Shown here: positions 42,915-51,224 of the stretch, piece by piece
Numbering within the stretch: position 1 is the first letter of the stretch
How the letters are laid out: every line of letters begins with the position of its first letter
Source: Xylanimonas ulmi
GTDB taxonomy: Bacteria; Actinomycetota; Actinomycetes; Actinomycetales; Cellulomonadaceae
Reading direction: 5' to 3'
Assembly (NCBI RefSeq): GCF_004216535.1
Contig: NZ_SGWX01000001.1
Coordinates: 372,001 to 436,000 of the forward strand
DNA length: 64,000 nucleotides
Notes under the pieces: generated by a model
Databases searched by the model: none
Told to the model about the DNA's origin: nothing
What the model saw: only the letters and a program-made list of their open reading frames with translations
Translations under genes and position numbers: made by a program

Positions 42915-42993
42915 ACGGTCAAAGGTCCTTTTGTTGGAAATCCAAGGAAACGGCGCGAGAGCCTGGCGCTGCGTGATCGACGGGTGACGCGCA

Positions 42994-43046
42994 ACAGCAC
43001 AGGGCGCCCGCCACGGTCCGTGGACCGGGCGGGCGCCCTGTGCTGT
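42994..43046 (-). terminator. Strong terminator hairpin of the FKBP gene
   Basis: A perfect 19-bp stem: ACAGCACAGGGCGCCCGCC (42994-43012) with its complement at 43028-43046 and a 15-nt loop. It starts 16 bp after the minus-strand FKBP stop and would insulate it from feoABC. No T-tract. Confidence 0.85.
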
Positions 43047-43062
43047 AGGAGGCGGACTGGAC

Positions 43063-44010
43063 TCAGAACGCCTGGAGGATGTCGACGACGAAGATGAGCG
43101 TCGCGCCGCCCGGGATCGAACCCTGGCCCGCGTCGCCGTAGCCCAGCGAGGCGGGGATGACGAGCAGCACCTGGGAGCCGACCGTCTGGCCGGCCAGGCC
43201 CTGCGTCCAGCCCGGGATCACCTGCTGCAGCGAGAAGGTCGCCGGCACGTTGCGGTCCCAGGAGGAGTCGAACTGCGTGCCGTCCGTCAGCCAGCCCGTG
43301 TAGTGCACCGTGAGCGACTGCTCCGCGGTCACCTCGGCGCCCGACCCCTTGATGAGCGGCTGCACCACCAGGTCGTCAGACGGCTCGAAGCCCTCGGGGA
43401 TGGCGATCGACGGCTTGCCGTTGTCGTCCAGCGTCACCGTCGGCAGGCCCGCCGCGGGCGTCACGGGCTCGCCCTGCGCGCGCCACTCGCCGACGCTCGC
43501 CACCTCGAGCAGCATGACGGTGGTCGTCGTCTCGCCGTCCTCGCCGGCGCTGGGGTTCGCGACCAGCGCGCGCGCGCCGACGTGCGTGCCCTCCAGCACG
43601 TCGTTGATCACGCCGAGGTTCGGGTCGCCCAGTGTGACGGCCTCGGACGTGTTGTTGCCCTCCTGCCACGTCGAGCCCACGCGCTCGCCGCTCGCGTCGA
43701 AGAACACGTAGTGCAGGTCGACCCTCGCTCCGTCGGTCAGAGCGTCTCCCGTGCCGTCCGACACCAGGCGGGTCGTGGGGACCGAGACCGACAGCGGCGC
43801 GTCGAACGCGAGGGTGGGCTCGGAGCCAGGGTCGCCCTCGACCCGGACCCCGGCGAGGGCGGCGACGTCCTGGGCGGTCGGCGTGGCTTCGTCGGCGGCG
43901 GGCGTCGAGGTCGACGAGGCCGCGGTGTCGTCGTCCGACGAGCAGCCCGTCAGGGCCAGGGCGGCGGCGAGCGCGAGCGCGGCGGCGCCAGCGGAGAGGC
44001 GGAGGTTCAC
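43063..44010 (-). CDS. FKBP-type peptidyl-prolyl isomerase lipoprotein (two FKBP-like domains)
   Basis: A 315-residue exported lipoprotein. The lipobox LTGC places the lipidated Cys at 23, followed by a Ser/Thr/Asp-rich spacer. A degenerate FKBP-like domain (about 75-190: VDLHYVFFDASGERVGST, GTHVGARALV) precedes a canonical C-terminal FKBP domain (LTVHYTGWLTDGTQFDSSWDR, VIPGWTQGLAGQTVGSQVLL, PASLGYGDAG). It isomerises prolyl bonds of proteins outside the membrane. GTG at 44010 is chosen because it leaves a normal signal peptide. It is divergent from the next gene. Confidence 0.93.
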   Translation of the reverse strand: MNLRLSAGAAALALAAALALTGCSSDDDTAASSTSTPAADEATPTAQDVAALAGVRVEGDPGSEPTLAFDAPLSVSVPTTRLVSDGTGDALTDGARVDLHYVFFDASGERVGSTWQEGNNTSEAVTLGDPNLGVINDVLEGTHVGARALVANPSAGEDGETTTTVMLLEVASVGEWRAQGEPVTPAAGLPTVTLDDNGKPSIAIPEGFEPSDDLVVQPLIKGSGAEVTAEQSLTVHYTGWLTDGTQFDSSWDRNVPATFSLQQVIPGWTQGLAGQTVGSQVLLVIPASLGYGDAGQGSIPGGATLIFVVDILQAF

Positions 44011-44095
44011 GGAGAGGGTTCCTTCGGTCGGAGTCGCGGGCCATGCTAACGGCCGAACCCGAACGCCCCGTGGAGAGTTCGGCGAGAATGGGGGC

Positions 44096-44395
44096 ATGCC
44101 ATCGTCCCGTCGCTCATCCCGGCGCCCGTATGGCGCGCAGCACGTGCCCGTCGACCTGGACCGCGCGCTCGGCGGAGTGCGCCACGTGTCGGCCGACGAC
44201 GGCGAGTGGACCGTCCGCGCGGTCAAGGGCGGGGACAAGACGTACCGGTGCCCGGGGTGCCAGCAGGAGATCGCGCCGGGTACGGCGCACGTCGTGGCCT
44301 GGGCGCGCGACGCGATCGGCGGCGAGTCCGCGGGGCTCGACTCCCGCCGCCACTGGCACCGCTCATGCTGGGCGCGGCGCTCGCGGCTGCGCTGA
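44096..44395 (+). CDS. Small zinc-ribbon-like conserved protein
   Basis: A 99-residue protein. Its core, YRCPGCQQEIAPGTAHVVAW followed by RRHWHRSCW, has a CxxC...HxxC arrangement likely to bind zinc. Similar small proteins, often loosely annotated as ATP/GTP-binding, are common in actinobacteria next to an alpha/beta hydrolase, as here. The function is unknown. ATG at 44096 has GAGAAT six bases upstream and no ribosome site, so it may be leaderless. Confidence 0.78.
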   Translation: MPSSRRSSRRPYGAQHVPVDLDRALGGVRHVSADDGEWTVRAVKGGDKTYRCPGCQQEIAPGTAHVVAWARDAIGGESAGLDSRRHWHRSCWARRSRLR

Positions 44396-44413
44396 GCCGC
44401 CAGATTCGGCCGC

Positions 44414-44419
44414 TAGGCT
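44414..44419 (+). promoter_or_regulatory. -10 element of a leaderless hydrolase gene
   Basis: TAGGCT lies seven bases before the GTG at 44427, the same geometry as at argS and glgE. No Shine-Dalgarno is present. Confidence 0.55.
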
Positions 44420-44426
44420 CACCGAT

Positions 44427-45176
44427 GTGTCGCAACCGATCCGTTCGCTGACCGTCCTGCCCGCGCTGCGCGAGGACATCGAACTGCACACGGCCGACGG
44501 TCTGACGCTTGTGGGCGAGCTGGCGCTGCCGGCCGAGGTGGAGCCCGCAGCCACGCTCGTCACCTTCCACCCGCTGCCCACGCACGGTGGCTTCATGGAC
44601 TCCCACGTCCTGCGCAAGGCCGCCTGGCGCCTGCCCGCGCTGGCGGACCTGGCGGTGCTGCGCTTCAACACGCGCGGCACGTCGTCACCGCGCGGCACGT
44701 CGCAGGGCGCGTTCGACGGCGGCGTCGGCGAGCGCTACGACGTCGAGGCCGCCTACGAGTACGCGCAGTTCCACGGACTGCCGCGCCGGTGGGCCGTGGG
44801 CTGGTCGTTCGGCACCGAGCTCGTGCTCAAGTACGGCGCCGATCCGAGCGTCGAGGGTGCGATCCTGCTCTCGCCTCCGCTGCACCGGGCGAGCGACGCC
44901 GATCTGGACCGCTGGGCGCAGTTCGGTCGGCCGCTCACGGTGCTCGTCCCCGAGCACGACGACTACCTCAAGCCTGACGAGGCCCGGCGTCGGTTCGCCC
45001 GCGTGCCGCAGGCCGAGGTGATCGCAGTCGACGGCGCGCGGCACCTGTGGGTGGGTGAGCCCGCGGTGCGGCGTGTGCTGGACGAGATAGTGACTCACGT
45101 GCGCCCTGGCCAGGCGCCTTTGCCGCTGACGTGGGACGGTGAAACCAGCATTTTGCCGGCCGCCGCCGACGCCTGA
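44427..45176 (+). CDS. Alpha/beta hydrolase
   Basis: A 249-residue hydrolase-fold protein. TLVTFHPLPTHGGFMDSHV is the oxyanion region typical of the dienelactone-hydrolase-like group that includes YdeN/PA-type short hydrolases. The nucleophile elbow is GWSFGTE (Ser). The acid is probably in PEHDDYL, and the His in GARHLWVG. The substrate is unknown. GTG at 44427 is leaderless by its TAGGCT -10. It follows the zinc-ribbon gene by 31 bp and precedes another hydrolase. Confidence 0.85.
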   Translation: MSQPIRSLTVLPALREDIELHTADGLTLVGELALPAEVEPAATLVTFHPLPTHGGFMDSHVLRKAAWRLPALADLAVLRFNTRGTSSPRGTSQGAFDGGVGERYDVEAAYEYAQFHGLPRRWAVGWSFGTELVLKYGADPSVEGAILLSPPLHRASDADLDRWAQFGRPLTVLVPEHDDYLKPDEARRRFARVPQAEVIAVDGARHLWVGEPAVRRVLDEIVTHVRPGQAPLPLTWDGETSILPAAADA

Positions 45177-45213
45177 GAACTCGAACCGGATACCGACCCG
45201 ACGGAGGGCGATG

Positions 45214-46014
45214 ATGACCCCGCTGCCGACCCTGGCCCTGCATGAGCTTCACGACGGCGGTGGTGTGCCCATCGTGTTGATACACGCGTTCCCGCTGGAC
45301 CACCGGGTCTGGAGCGCGGCCGCCGCCGCACTTCCGGTCAACCTGCGCGCCGTCGGGGTCGACATGCCCGGGCAGGGGTACAGCGAGTCCGGCAACATCG
45401 CCGCGAGGATGGACCTCGTCGCGGACGCGGTCTATCAGACGCTCCAGCACGCCGGCATCGCCAACGCGGTCGTGGTCGGCCTGTCGATGGGCGGGTATGC
45501 GGCGCTCGCGCTCGCCGACCGGCATCCCGGGTTCGTCTCCGGCCTCGGCCTCGTCGACACCAAGTCGACGGCGGACGCGCCCACGGCACGGGCCAACCGG
45601 CTGCGCATCGCGCACGAGATGGAGATGGGCCAGACGCTCCAGCCCGTGCTCGCGCTGCCCGCGCAGCTCCTCGGCGAGACGAGCCTGCGCGAGCGGCGTC
45701 AACTGCTGCCCACACTCGACGCCTGGGTGCACTCGCAGGCGCCCCGGGGCCTGGCCTGGGCCTTGCGCACCATGGCGGGGCGGCCCGACCGCACGCATGT
45801 GCTCCAACGGTTCGCCGGGCCCGTGTCGGTCATCGTCGGCGCGGAGGACACCGTGACGCCGCTCAGCGACGCGGAGCACATGGCGCACGCCGCCGCCGAC
45901 GGCGCGCTCACCGTGATTCCCGCGGCCGGGCACCTGAGCCCGCTTGAGGACCCGCGCAGCGTGGCGGCGGCGCTGGCGCTGCTGCACCGCCGGGTGGTGC
46001 GCCGCCACCGATAG
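45214..46014 (+). CDS. Alpha/beta hydrolase (lactonase/esterase-like)
   Basis: A 266-residue hydrolase. Oxyanion loop IHAFPLDHRVW, nucleophile elbow GLSMGGYAA (Ser), acid D in GAEDTVTP and H in AAGHLSPLEDP make a complete triad. It resembles the 3-oxoadipate enol-lactonase/haloalkane group, but no aromatic-degradation genes are near, so the substrate is open. Two ATGs in a row (45211, 45214); the second gives better spacing from GGAGGG. A terminator follows. Confidence 0.85.
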   Translation: MTPLPTLALHELHDGGGVPIVLIHAFPLDHRVWSAAAAALPVNLRAVGVDMPGQGYSESGNIAARMDLVADAVYQTLQHAGIANAVVVGLSMGGYAALALADRHPGFVSGLGLVDTKSTADAPTARANRLRIAHEMEMGQTLQPVLALPAQLLGETSLRERRQLLPTLDAWVHSQAPRGLAWALRTMAGRPDRTHVLQRFAGPVSVIVGAEDTVTPLSDAEHMAHAAADGALTVIPAAGHLSPLEDPRSVAAALALLHRRVVRRHR

Positions 46015-46015
46015 G

Positions 46016-46078
46016 GCCGTGCCGCGATCAGGCCGTGCCGCGATCAGGCCGTGCGGCGTCGCACCCACGCGACGCCGC
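46016..46078. terminator. Short tandem repeat and two-way terminator
   Basis: Two and a half copies of the 16-mer GCCGTGCCGCGATCAG (46016-46054) run into a perfect 10-bp stem GCGGCGTCGC/GCGACGCCGC (46053-46062 with 46069-46078, 6-nt loop). It lies between convergent stops and probably serves both. Confidence 0.75.
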
Positions 46079-46091
46079 CTCAGCGGTCTGG

Positions 46092-47489
46092 TCAGGCGTC
46101 CGCGGTCTGAGCGTCGGCGTCCGCGGCGCCCTCGGTTGTCGCCGCGGTCTGCGTGGCCGCGGCGCGCGCGGCCTGGGCCGGGGTGTTGCCCGTCGAGCGC
46201 GGCTTCTTGCGCGCCTCGGGCTGGGCCGGCGCGTCGGCGGGCGGCTGGGGCGGCGCGTCGTCATGCTCACCGCGCTCGGCCCCGAGCAGGCCGCGCAGCT
46301 CGTCCAGGTAGGTGTTGATCGACTCCTGCTTGCGTGACAGGTCCTCGAACTGACGTTGGGCCGCGTTGCGGTGGGCCTCGGCCTCGGTGCGGGCGTCGCT
46401 GACCGTCTGGTCGGCGAACGCGCGCGCCTCGGCGACGATGCGGTCAGCGGTGCGGCGCGACTCGCTCACGAGGTCCTTGACGTACTGGTCGGACTCGGTG
46501 CGCACCTTCTCGGCCTGCTGGAGGGCGACGGCGACACGCTTCTCGGCCTCGGCGGCGTGCTCCTCGGCGGTGCGCACGAGCCGATCGGTCTCCGCCTTGG
46601 CGGCTTCGTGCCGCTCGGCCGCCTCGCGCTCGACCTGCTCGCGGCGCTGGGCGACCTCGAGCTCGGCGTCCGCGAGCGTGCGACGGGCCGCTTCGCGCAG
46701 CTCCTCGATCTCGCTCGCGGCGGTGTGCGCCGCCTCGGTGGCCTGGTGCTTGGCCTCCGCGATGATCCGGGCCGCCTCGCGGCGCGTCGACTCCAGCAGG
46801 GTGTTGGCCTCGGCCTCGGCCTCCTGGCGCAGCGTGGCGGCGTCGGCGGCGGCCTGGGCGCGCAGCTGGGAGACGTCGCGCTCGGTCGCGAGCCGCAGTT
46901 CGGTGACCTCCCGCTCGGTCGTCGAGCGCAGCACGCCGAGCTCGCGCTCCAGGCTGGCGCGACGCTCGGACTCCTCGGTCTGGATGGTGCTCGCGATGAG
47001 CGCGGCCTCGCGCTCGGCCGAGCCGACGAGCTCCTCGGCGCGGCGCTGGGCGGCCAGCAGCGTGCCCTCGGCCTCGGCCCCCGTCGTCGTGCGGATCTCC
47101 TCGGCCTCTCGGCGGGCCGAGGCGAGCATCTCGGAGACCTCGGCCTCGGCGCGGGCGCGCACCTGGCCGGCCGAGAGCTTGGCGCGGGCCATGACGTCCG
47201 AGGACTGCTGGTTCGCCTGGGTCAGCACGTCGGCCGACTGCTCCTCGGCCGAGCGCAACAACTGCTCGATGCGTGAGCCGAGCCCCGAGTAGGACGGACG
47301 GTCCTGCTCACGCAGCTGGCGCTGGGCCTCGGCGAGCTCGGACTGCAGCTGCATCGCCCGCGTGTCGGAGCCCTCGACCTGGCGCCGCGCCTCGTCAAGG
47401 GCCTGCTCGAGGCGTGCCAGCTGGTTCTCGACCTGCGCACGGTCATAACCGCGCATGGTGATCGGGAAGAGCGTGCGCTCGTCGGACAC
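46092..47489 (-). CDS. DivIVA-like long coiled-coil protein
   Basis: A 465-residue cytoskeletal-type protein. The N-terminal FPITMRGYDRAQVENQL resembles the DivIVA lipid-binding start. Residues about 25-400 are nearly continuous Ala/Glu/Arg heptads (coiled coil), with a disordered Pro/Ala tail. Streptomyces Scy/FilP and the older name cellulose-binding protein cover similar sequences; that name should not be taken as an enzymatic role. It probably organises cell-pole or envelope growth. GTG at 47489 with GGAGG 8 bp upstream. Confidence 0.8.
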   Translation of the reverse strand: MSDERTLFPITMRGYDRAQVENQLARLEQALDEARRQVEGSDTRAMQLQSELAEAQRQLREQDRPSYSGLGSRIEQLLRSAEEQSADVLTQANQQSSDVMARAKLSAGQVRARAEAEVSEMLASARREAEEIRTTTGAEAEGTLLAAQRRAEELVGSAEREAALIASTIQTEESERRASLERELGVLRSTTEREVTELRLATERDVSQLRAQAAADAATLRQEAEAEANTLLESTRREAARIIAEAKHQATEAAHTAASEIEELREAARRTLADAELEVAQRREQVEREAAERHEAAKAETDRLVRTAEEHAAEAEKRVAVALQQAEKVRTESDQYVKDLVSESRRTADRIVAEARAFADQTVSDARTEAEAHRNAAQRQFEDLSRKQESINTYLDELRGLLGAERGEHDDAPPQPPADAPAQPEARKKPRSTGNTPAQAARAAATQTAATTEGAADADAQTADA

Positions 47490-47813
47490 GGCGGGACCTC
47501 CGGAGAGAGTGGGTAAGGGCAGACGCTCGCGCCAGGATAGTGGTCGTGGGGGTCGATCGGCACCGCGAGGCTCAGGCCAAACCTGCCGAATTCGGGCGAA
47601 GCGCCTGGTGGGGGGCACTCGTCGCGAACGCGGCGGCCCGTGGTGGGCGGCTGATGGGCGGCTGGCGGGCGGTCTCGCCGGGTGAAGGAGTCGTGCAGAT
47701 CTCGGCGTCGTGCGGGATGAAGGTCATGCTCCCGCGCGCGCCAGGCGCGTCAGCGCCCCGGCTTCCGTATCCTGGGATGTCGTTCGTGCGGGCCAATCGG
47801 AAGGAACCCCTCG
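47490..47813. promoter_or_regulatory. Divergent promoter region
   Basis: A 324-bp gap without a convincing gene. On the minus strand TATCCT at 47534-47539 is a likely -10 for the coiled-coil gene. On the plus strand TATCCT at 47768-47773 is a likely -10 for the next gene. Both are followed by GG. Repeated GGGCGGCTG tracts are present; no other structure is clear. Confidence 0.45.
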
Positions 47814-49175
47814 GTGCTGCGTAGATTGCTCGGGATCGCCCTGATCGTCCTGGGCCTGGCTGCCGCGGGCCTGGGGGTTGCCTCGGCCACGATCTGGCGC
47901 GAGTCGGACTCGGTGGTCGCGACTGCCACGCCCCAGGGCGACGGCACGCTGGTCGTGACCGACCCGGGCGTGCTCGAGCTCGTCGGCGCCGACGTGACGG
48001 TCGCGGCGACGGTCCCGGGCGACGGCACGGTGACGCTGGCGATCGGCCGCGACGTCGACGTCGACGGCTGGGTCGGGATCGACCACTACACCCGTGTGAC
48101 GGGGCTGAGCGACTGGACGACGCTCGCGACGTCGAGCGTGACGCCCGAGGCGCCGGAGCCCGAGGAGGGCCAGGAGCCTGAGGCCCTGACCCCCGGCGCC
48201 GACCCCGCGGGCAGCGACATGTGGGTCGTCCAGGCGACCGGCGAGGGCTCGGCCACGTTGCGCTGGGACGACCGTCCCGGACGCTGGTCGCTCCTGGCGG
48301 CGGGGGTCGGCGAGGACGCGACGGCCCCGACGATCGAGCTGACGTGGCCGCGCGTGGTGACGGCGCCGTGGCTGTGGCCCGGCGTCGCGGGCGGCGGTGT
48401 GCTGGTGCTGGGCGGCCTCGCACTGCTGTTGCTGGGTCGCCGCGGGCGGCCGGCCGCGGAGGGTCCGGACGCGCCGTCCGGGGGCTCCGGCGACGCTGAG
48501 GTCCGCCCGCTCGCCCCGGGCCGTGGTGACGCGTGGCGCGCGACGACGGCGGCCTCGACCGCCGTCGGGCCCGACGTCGCCGCGGCGCCGCCTGGCGCCG
48601 CACCCGCCCCGAAGTCCGACGCGACCCCTGCGGGCGCGGGTGACACCGGCCGCGCCGGGAGTGATGCCGCGAAGTCCGGTCAGGACCCGGAGCGGGCCGA
48701 CAAGCCCGCGGCGCTCAGCCGCCGCAGCCGCCGACGCGCAACCGCCGCCGCGGCCGCCGCCGCAGGAGCGGGTGAGTCGAGCCAGGCCGCGCCGACCGCC
48801 CCCCGCGCCGACCAGTCGACGCAGCCCGAGTCCGCCCCCGCGGCGCCGGACGCCGCCGCGGCGCAGACGCCCGGGGACGGCGCCGCCCCGGTCACGGGGT
48901 CGATGCCCCGGCTGACCCGGCGTGAGCTGCGCGAGCGCGAGGAGGCGCGCAAGGCCGCCGAGCAGACCGGGATCACCGGTCGGCTGCGCGCCCTGACGGG
49001 GGCGATCCCCACCGTCCGGGCCGCAAGCCCGGCGCCCGCCGAGCCCAAGCCCGACGCGCCGCCTACGCGCGCGAGCCGTTCGCAGGCCTGGCGACAGGCG
49101 TGGGGCTTTGACCCTGACGCGACCGATCAGCGCGACGAATCCGCAGACCAGGACACCGAAGGGGGCACCCGATGA
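47814..49175 (+). CDS. Hypothetical membrane protein with long disordered tail
   Basis: A 453-residue protein that I cannot assign to a named family. The first helix (about 4-24) may be a signal anchor. An extracellular beta-rich part (about 25-180) repeats V-x-A-T-V-like strands. A second helix (WPGVAGGGVLVLGGLALLLL, about 183-203) leads to a 250-residue Ala/Pro/Gly/Arg-rich cytoplasmic tail ending in a basic, helical stretch (RRELREREEARKAAEQTGITG). GTG at 47814 with AAGGA upstream. It overlaps the lipoprotein gene by 4 bp, so they work as a pair. Confidence 0.75.
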   Translation: MLRRLLGIALIVLGLAAAGLGVASATIWRESDSVVATATPQGDGTLVVTDPGVLELVGADVTVAATVPGDGTVTLAIGRDVDVDGWVGIDHYTRVTGLSDWTTLATSSVTPEAPEPEEGQEPEALTPGADPAGSDMWVVQATGEGSATLRWDDRPGRWSLLAAGVGEDATAPTIELTWPRVVTAPWLWPGVAGGGVLVLGGLALLLLGRRGRPAAEGPDAPSGGSGDAEVRPLAPGRGDAWRATTAASTAVGPDVAAAPPGAAPAPKSDATPAGAGDTGRAGSDAAKSGQDPERADKPAALSRRSRRRATAAAAAAAGAGESSQAAPTAPRADQSTQPESAPAAPDAAAAQTPGDGAAPVTGSMPRLTRRELREREEARKAAEQTGITGRLRALTGAIPTVRAASPAPAEPKPDAPPTRASRSQAWRQAWGFDPDATDQRDESADQDTEGGTR

Positions 49176-50206
49176 CCACGACCTTCCGCACGCGCGGCAC
49201 GCGGTGGGCCGCCCTGGGCGGCCTGCTCGCCGCGGCCCTGACGCTGGGCGGCTGCGCGCCGGCGATCCCGACCCCGGCGCCCGACGCCGCGTCCGTGAGC
49301 CCCGCGCTCTCGGTGGACCGCAACACCCAGGTGCTCGAGGCGATGAACGCCGCGCTGGCCGAGGCGGGCGAGTCGCTCGACCCGAGCACGCTCGAGGGGC
49401 GGGTGACCGGACCGGCGCTCGCGCTGCGCACCAGCCAACTTCAGGTCGCGCAGATCCGCCAGAACTCGGACCTCGTCACCGTCCTGCCGACGCAGTACAA
49501 GCAGATCATCCTGCCGCTGACCGACACCTGGCCGCGCACGACGTTCGCGATCACCGAGCCCACCGACGAGCTGCAGCCGCCGCGCCTGATCGCGCTGACG
49601 CAGGACGCGCCGCGCGCCCCGTTCAAGCTCTGGGGCTGGGTCCAGCTGCGTCCCGGCGTGACCATGCCGGCGTTCGCCGACCCCAAACTGGGCAGCGAGC
49701 TGCTCGCCCCCGACGACGCGTCGCTGGCCGTCACGCCACAGGACGTCGTGGCGCAGTACGCCGACCTGCTCACGACCGGTGACCAGTCCGCGTTCGTGGA
49801 CACGTTCGAGCCCGCCGAGGAGGACCCGTTCCGGGTGCTGCTCAAGTCGACCGCCGAACGCCAGCTCCAGGAGCTGGAGCCGGACAACGACCTCGTGCGC
49901 GGCACCTACACGTTCACCTCCACGCCCAACCCCGACGCCGTGATCCAGACGGTGCGCACCGCCGACGGCGGAGCGATGGTCCTGGCCTCGCTCAACGGCT
50001 CGGAGCATATGGAGGCGGTCGAGGGCGCCGTCCTCGCACCCTCGACCAAGACGGCGCAGGCCCTGCTGGAGGGCCAAGAGCTGACCAACAAGCTGACCGC
50101 CGGGTTCATGGACATGGTGGCGCTTTTCGTGCCCCCGGCGGGCTCGGATCAGCGGGTCAAACTGCTCGGGTACTCGCACGTGCAGACCTCGGCCTCGGTG
50201 GGCTGA
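49172..50206 (+). CDS. Hypothetical lipoprotein
   Basis: A 344-residue exported lipoprotein: signal with LGGC lipobox (Cys28) and a short Pro/Ala spacer. The body is a mixed alpha/beta domain of unknown family. QIRQNSDLVTVLPTQ and the C-terminal LLGYSHVQTSASVG stand out, with no catalytic motif. ATG at 49172 overlaps the preceding membrane protein gene (ATGA). It may act with that protein at the outer membrane face. Confidence 0.8.
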   Translation: MTTTFRTRGTRWAALGGLLAAALTLGGCAPAIPTPAPDAASVSPALSVDRNTQVLEAMNAALAEAGESLDPSTLEGRVTGPALALRTSQLQVAQIRQNSDLVTVLPTQYKQIILPLTDTWPRTTFAITEPTDELQPPRLIALTQDAPRAPFKLWGWVQLRPGVTMPAFADPKLGSELLAPDDASLAVTPQDVVAQYADLLTTGDQSAFVDTFEPAEEDPFRVLLKSTAERQLQELEPDNDLVRGTYTFTSTPNPDAVIQTVRTADGGAMVLASLNGSEHMEAVEGAVLAPSTKTAQALLEGQELTNKLTAGFMDMVALFVPPAGSDQRVKLLGYSHVQTSASVG

Positions 50207-50219
50207 CAAGATAGCGCTC

Positions 50220-51161
50220 ATGAGCACCACTCCTGAGCCCGCGTTCTCCGTACGCGGCGCCGTCGACCTGTCCGCGCTCCAGCGCCCGCAGTCGCCGCCA
50301 CCGGGGGAGCCCGGCGGCGCACCCGCCGCAGGCGGGTACGTGCTCGACCTGACCGAGGAGTCGTTCCCGCAGGTCGTGCAGAGTTCGGCGACGTACCCCG
50401 TCATCGTGCTGCTGTGGATCCCGACCGACCAGGCCAACGCCGAGCTCGGCGCGCTGCTCGGCCGGCTCGCCGACGAGTACGCGGGCAGGTTCCTGCTCGC
50501 GCGCGTCGACGCGCAGGCCTACCCGCAGATCGCGGCCGCGTTCCGGGTCGAGGGCGTGCCGACGGTCGTCGCCGTCCTCCAAGGCCAGCCGCTGCCGCTG
50601 TTCGCGGGCGGTGCGGCCGAGGACCAGGTGCGCGCCGTGCTCGACCAGGTGCTGCAGGCCGCCGAGCAGAACGGGGTCACCGGTCGGGCGCCCGCGCAGG
50701 GTTCCGAGCCCGACGACGAGGAGCCGCAGGAGGAGGCCGAGCCCGAGTTGCCGCCGCTGCACCAGGAGGCGTACGACGCGATCGAGCGCGGCGACTACGA
50801 GGCGGCCATCGCCGCCTACGAGAAGGCGTTGCGCCAGGACCCCAAGGACACGCTCGCGACAGCGGGCCTGGCCCAGGTGCGGCTCCTGCTGCGCACGCAC
50901 GACGCCAACCTCCAGGCGGTGCGCGCGGCCGCGGCGCAGGCGCCGGGCGACGTCGAGGCACAGCTCGCCGTGGCCGACCTGGACATGCTCGGCGGCAAGG
51001 TGACCGACGCGTTCGATCGACTGCTGGAGCTGCTGCCGGGCGCCGACGCGGACGCCAAGGAGAGCGTGCGCGTGCGCCTGGTCGAGTACTTCGAGATCGT
51101 CGGTCCGAGCGACCCGCGCGTGGCCAGGGCCCGTCAGCGCCTGGCGATCAGTCTGTACTGA
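50220..51161 (+). CDS. Thioredoxin-fold/TPR protein lacking the CxxC (YbbN/CnoX-like)
   Basis: A 313-residue cytoplasmic protein. A thioredoxin domain (about 38-148) has WIPTDQ (66-71) in place of WCxxC, so it cannot do dithiol exchange. The cis-Pro region VEGVPTVV is kept. A tetratricopeptide region (about 180-313) follows. This is the layout of YbbN/CnoX co-chaperones and of Rv1324. It probably protects or hands over unfolded proteins. ATG at 50220; 13 bp after the lipoprotein gene. Confidence 0.88.
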   Translation: MSTTPEPAFSVRGAVDLSALQRPQSPPPGEPGGAPAAGGYVLDLTEESFPQVVQSSATYPVIVLLWIPTDQANAELGALLGRLADEYAGRFLLARVDAQAYPQIAAAFRVEGVPTVVAVLQGQPLPLFAGGAAEDQVRAVLDQVLQAAEQNGVTGRAPAQGSEPDDEEPQEEAEPELPPLHQEAYDAIERGDYEAAIAAYEKALRQDPKDTLATAGLAQVRLLLRTHDANLQAVRAAAAQAPGDVEAQLAVADLDMLGGKVTDAFDRLLELLPGADADAKESVRVRLVEYFEIVGPSDPRVARARQRLAISLY

Positions 51162-51166
51162 GGCCT

Positions 51167-51207
51167 CTCGGGGGCGCGCCCGCTGACCCCGCGGGCGCGC
51201 CCCCGAG
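51167..51207. terminator. Two-way terminator between the TPR gene and glgB
   Basis: A perfect 17-bp stem (51167-51183 with 51191-51207) around CTCGGGGGCGCGCCCGC and a 7-nt loop. It lies between convergent stops. Confidence 0.85.
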
Positions 51208-51224
51208 GTCAGCGGGCGCGCGGC

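Noticed and set aside
46092-47489. Cellulose-binding function for the coiled-coil protein
   Set aside because: That label is historical for Scy/FilP-like proteins; the sequence is coiled coil with no carbohydrate-binding module.
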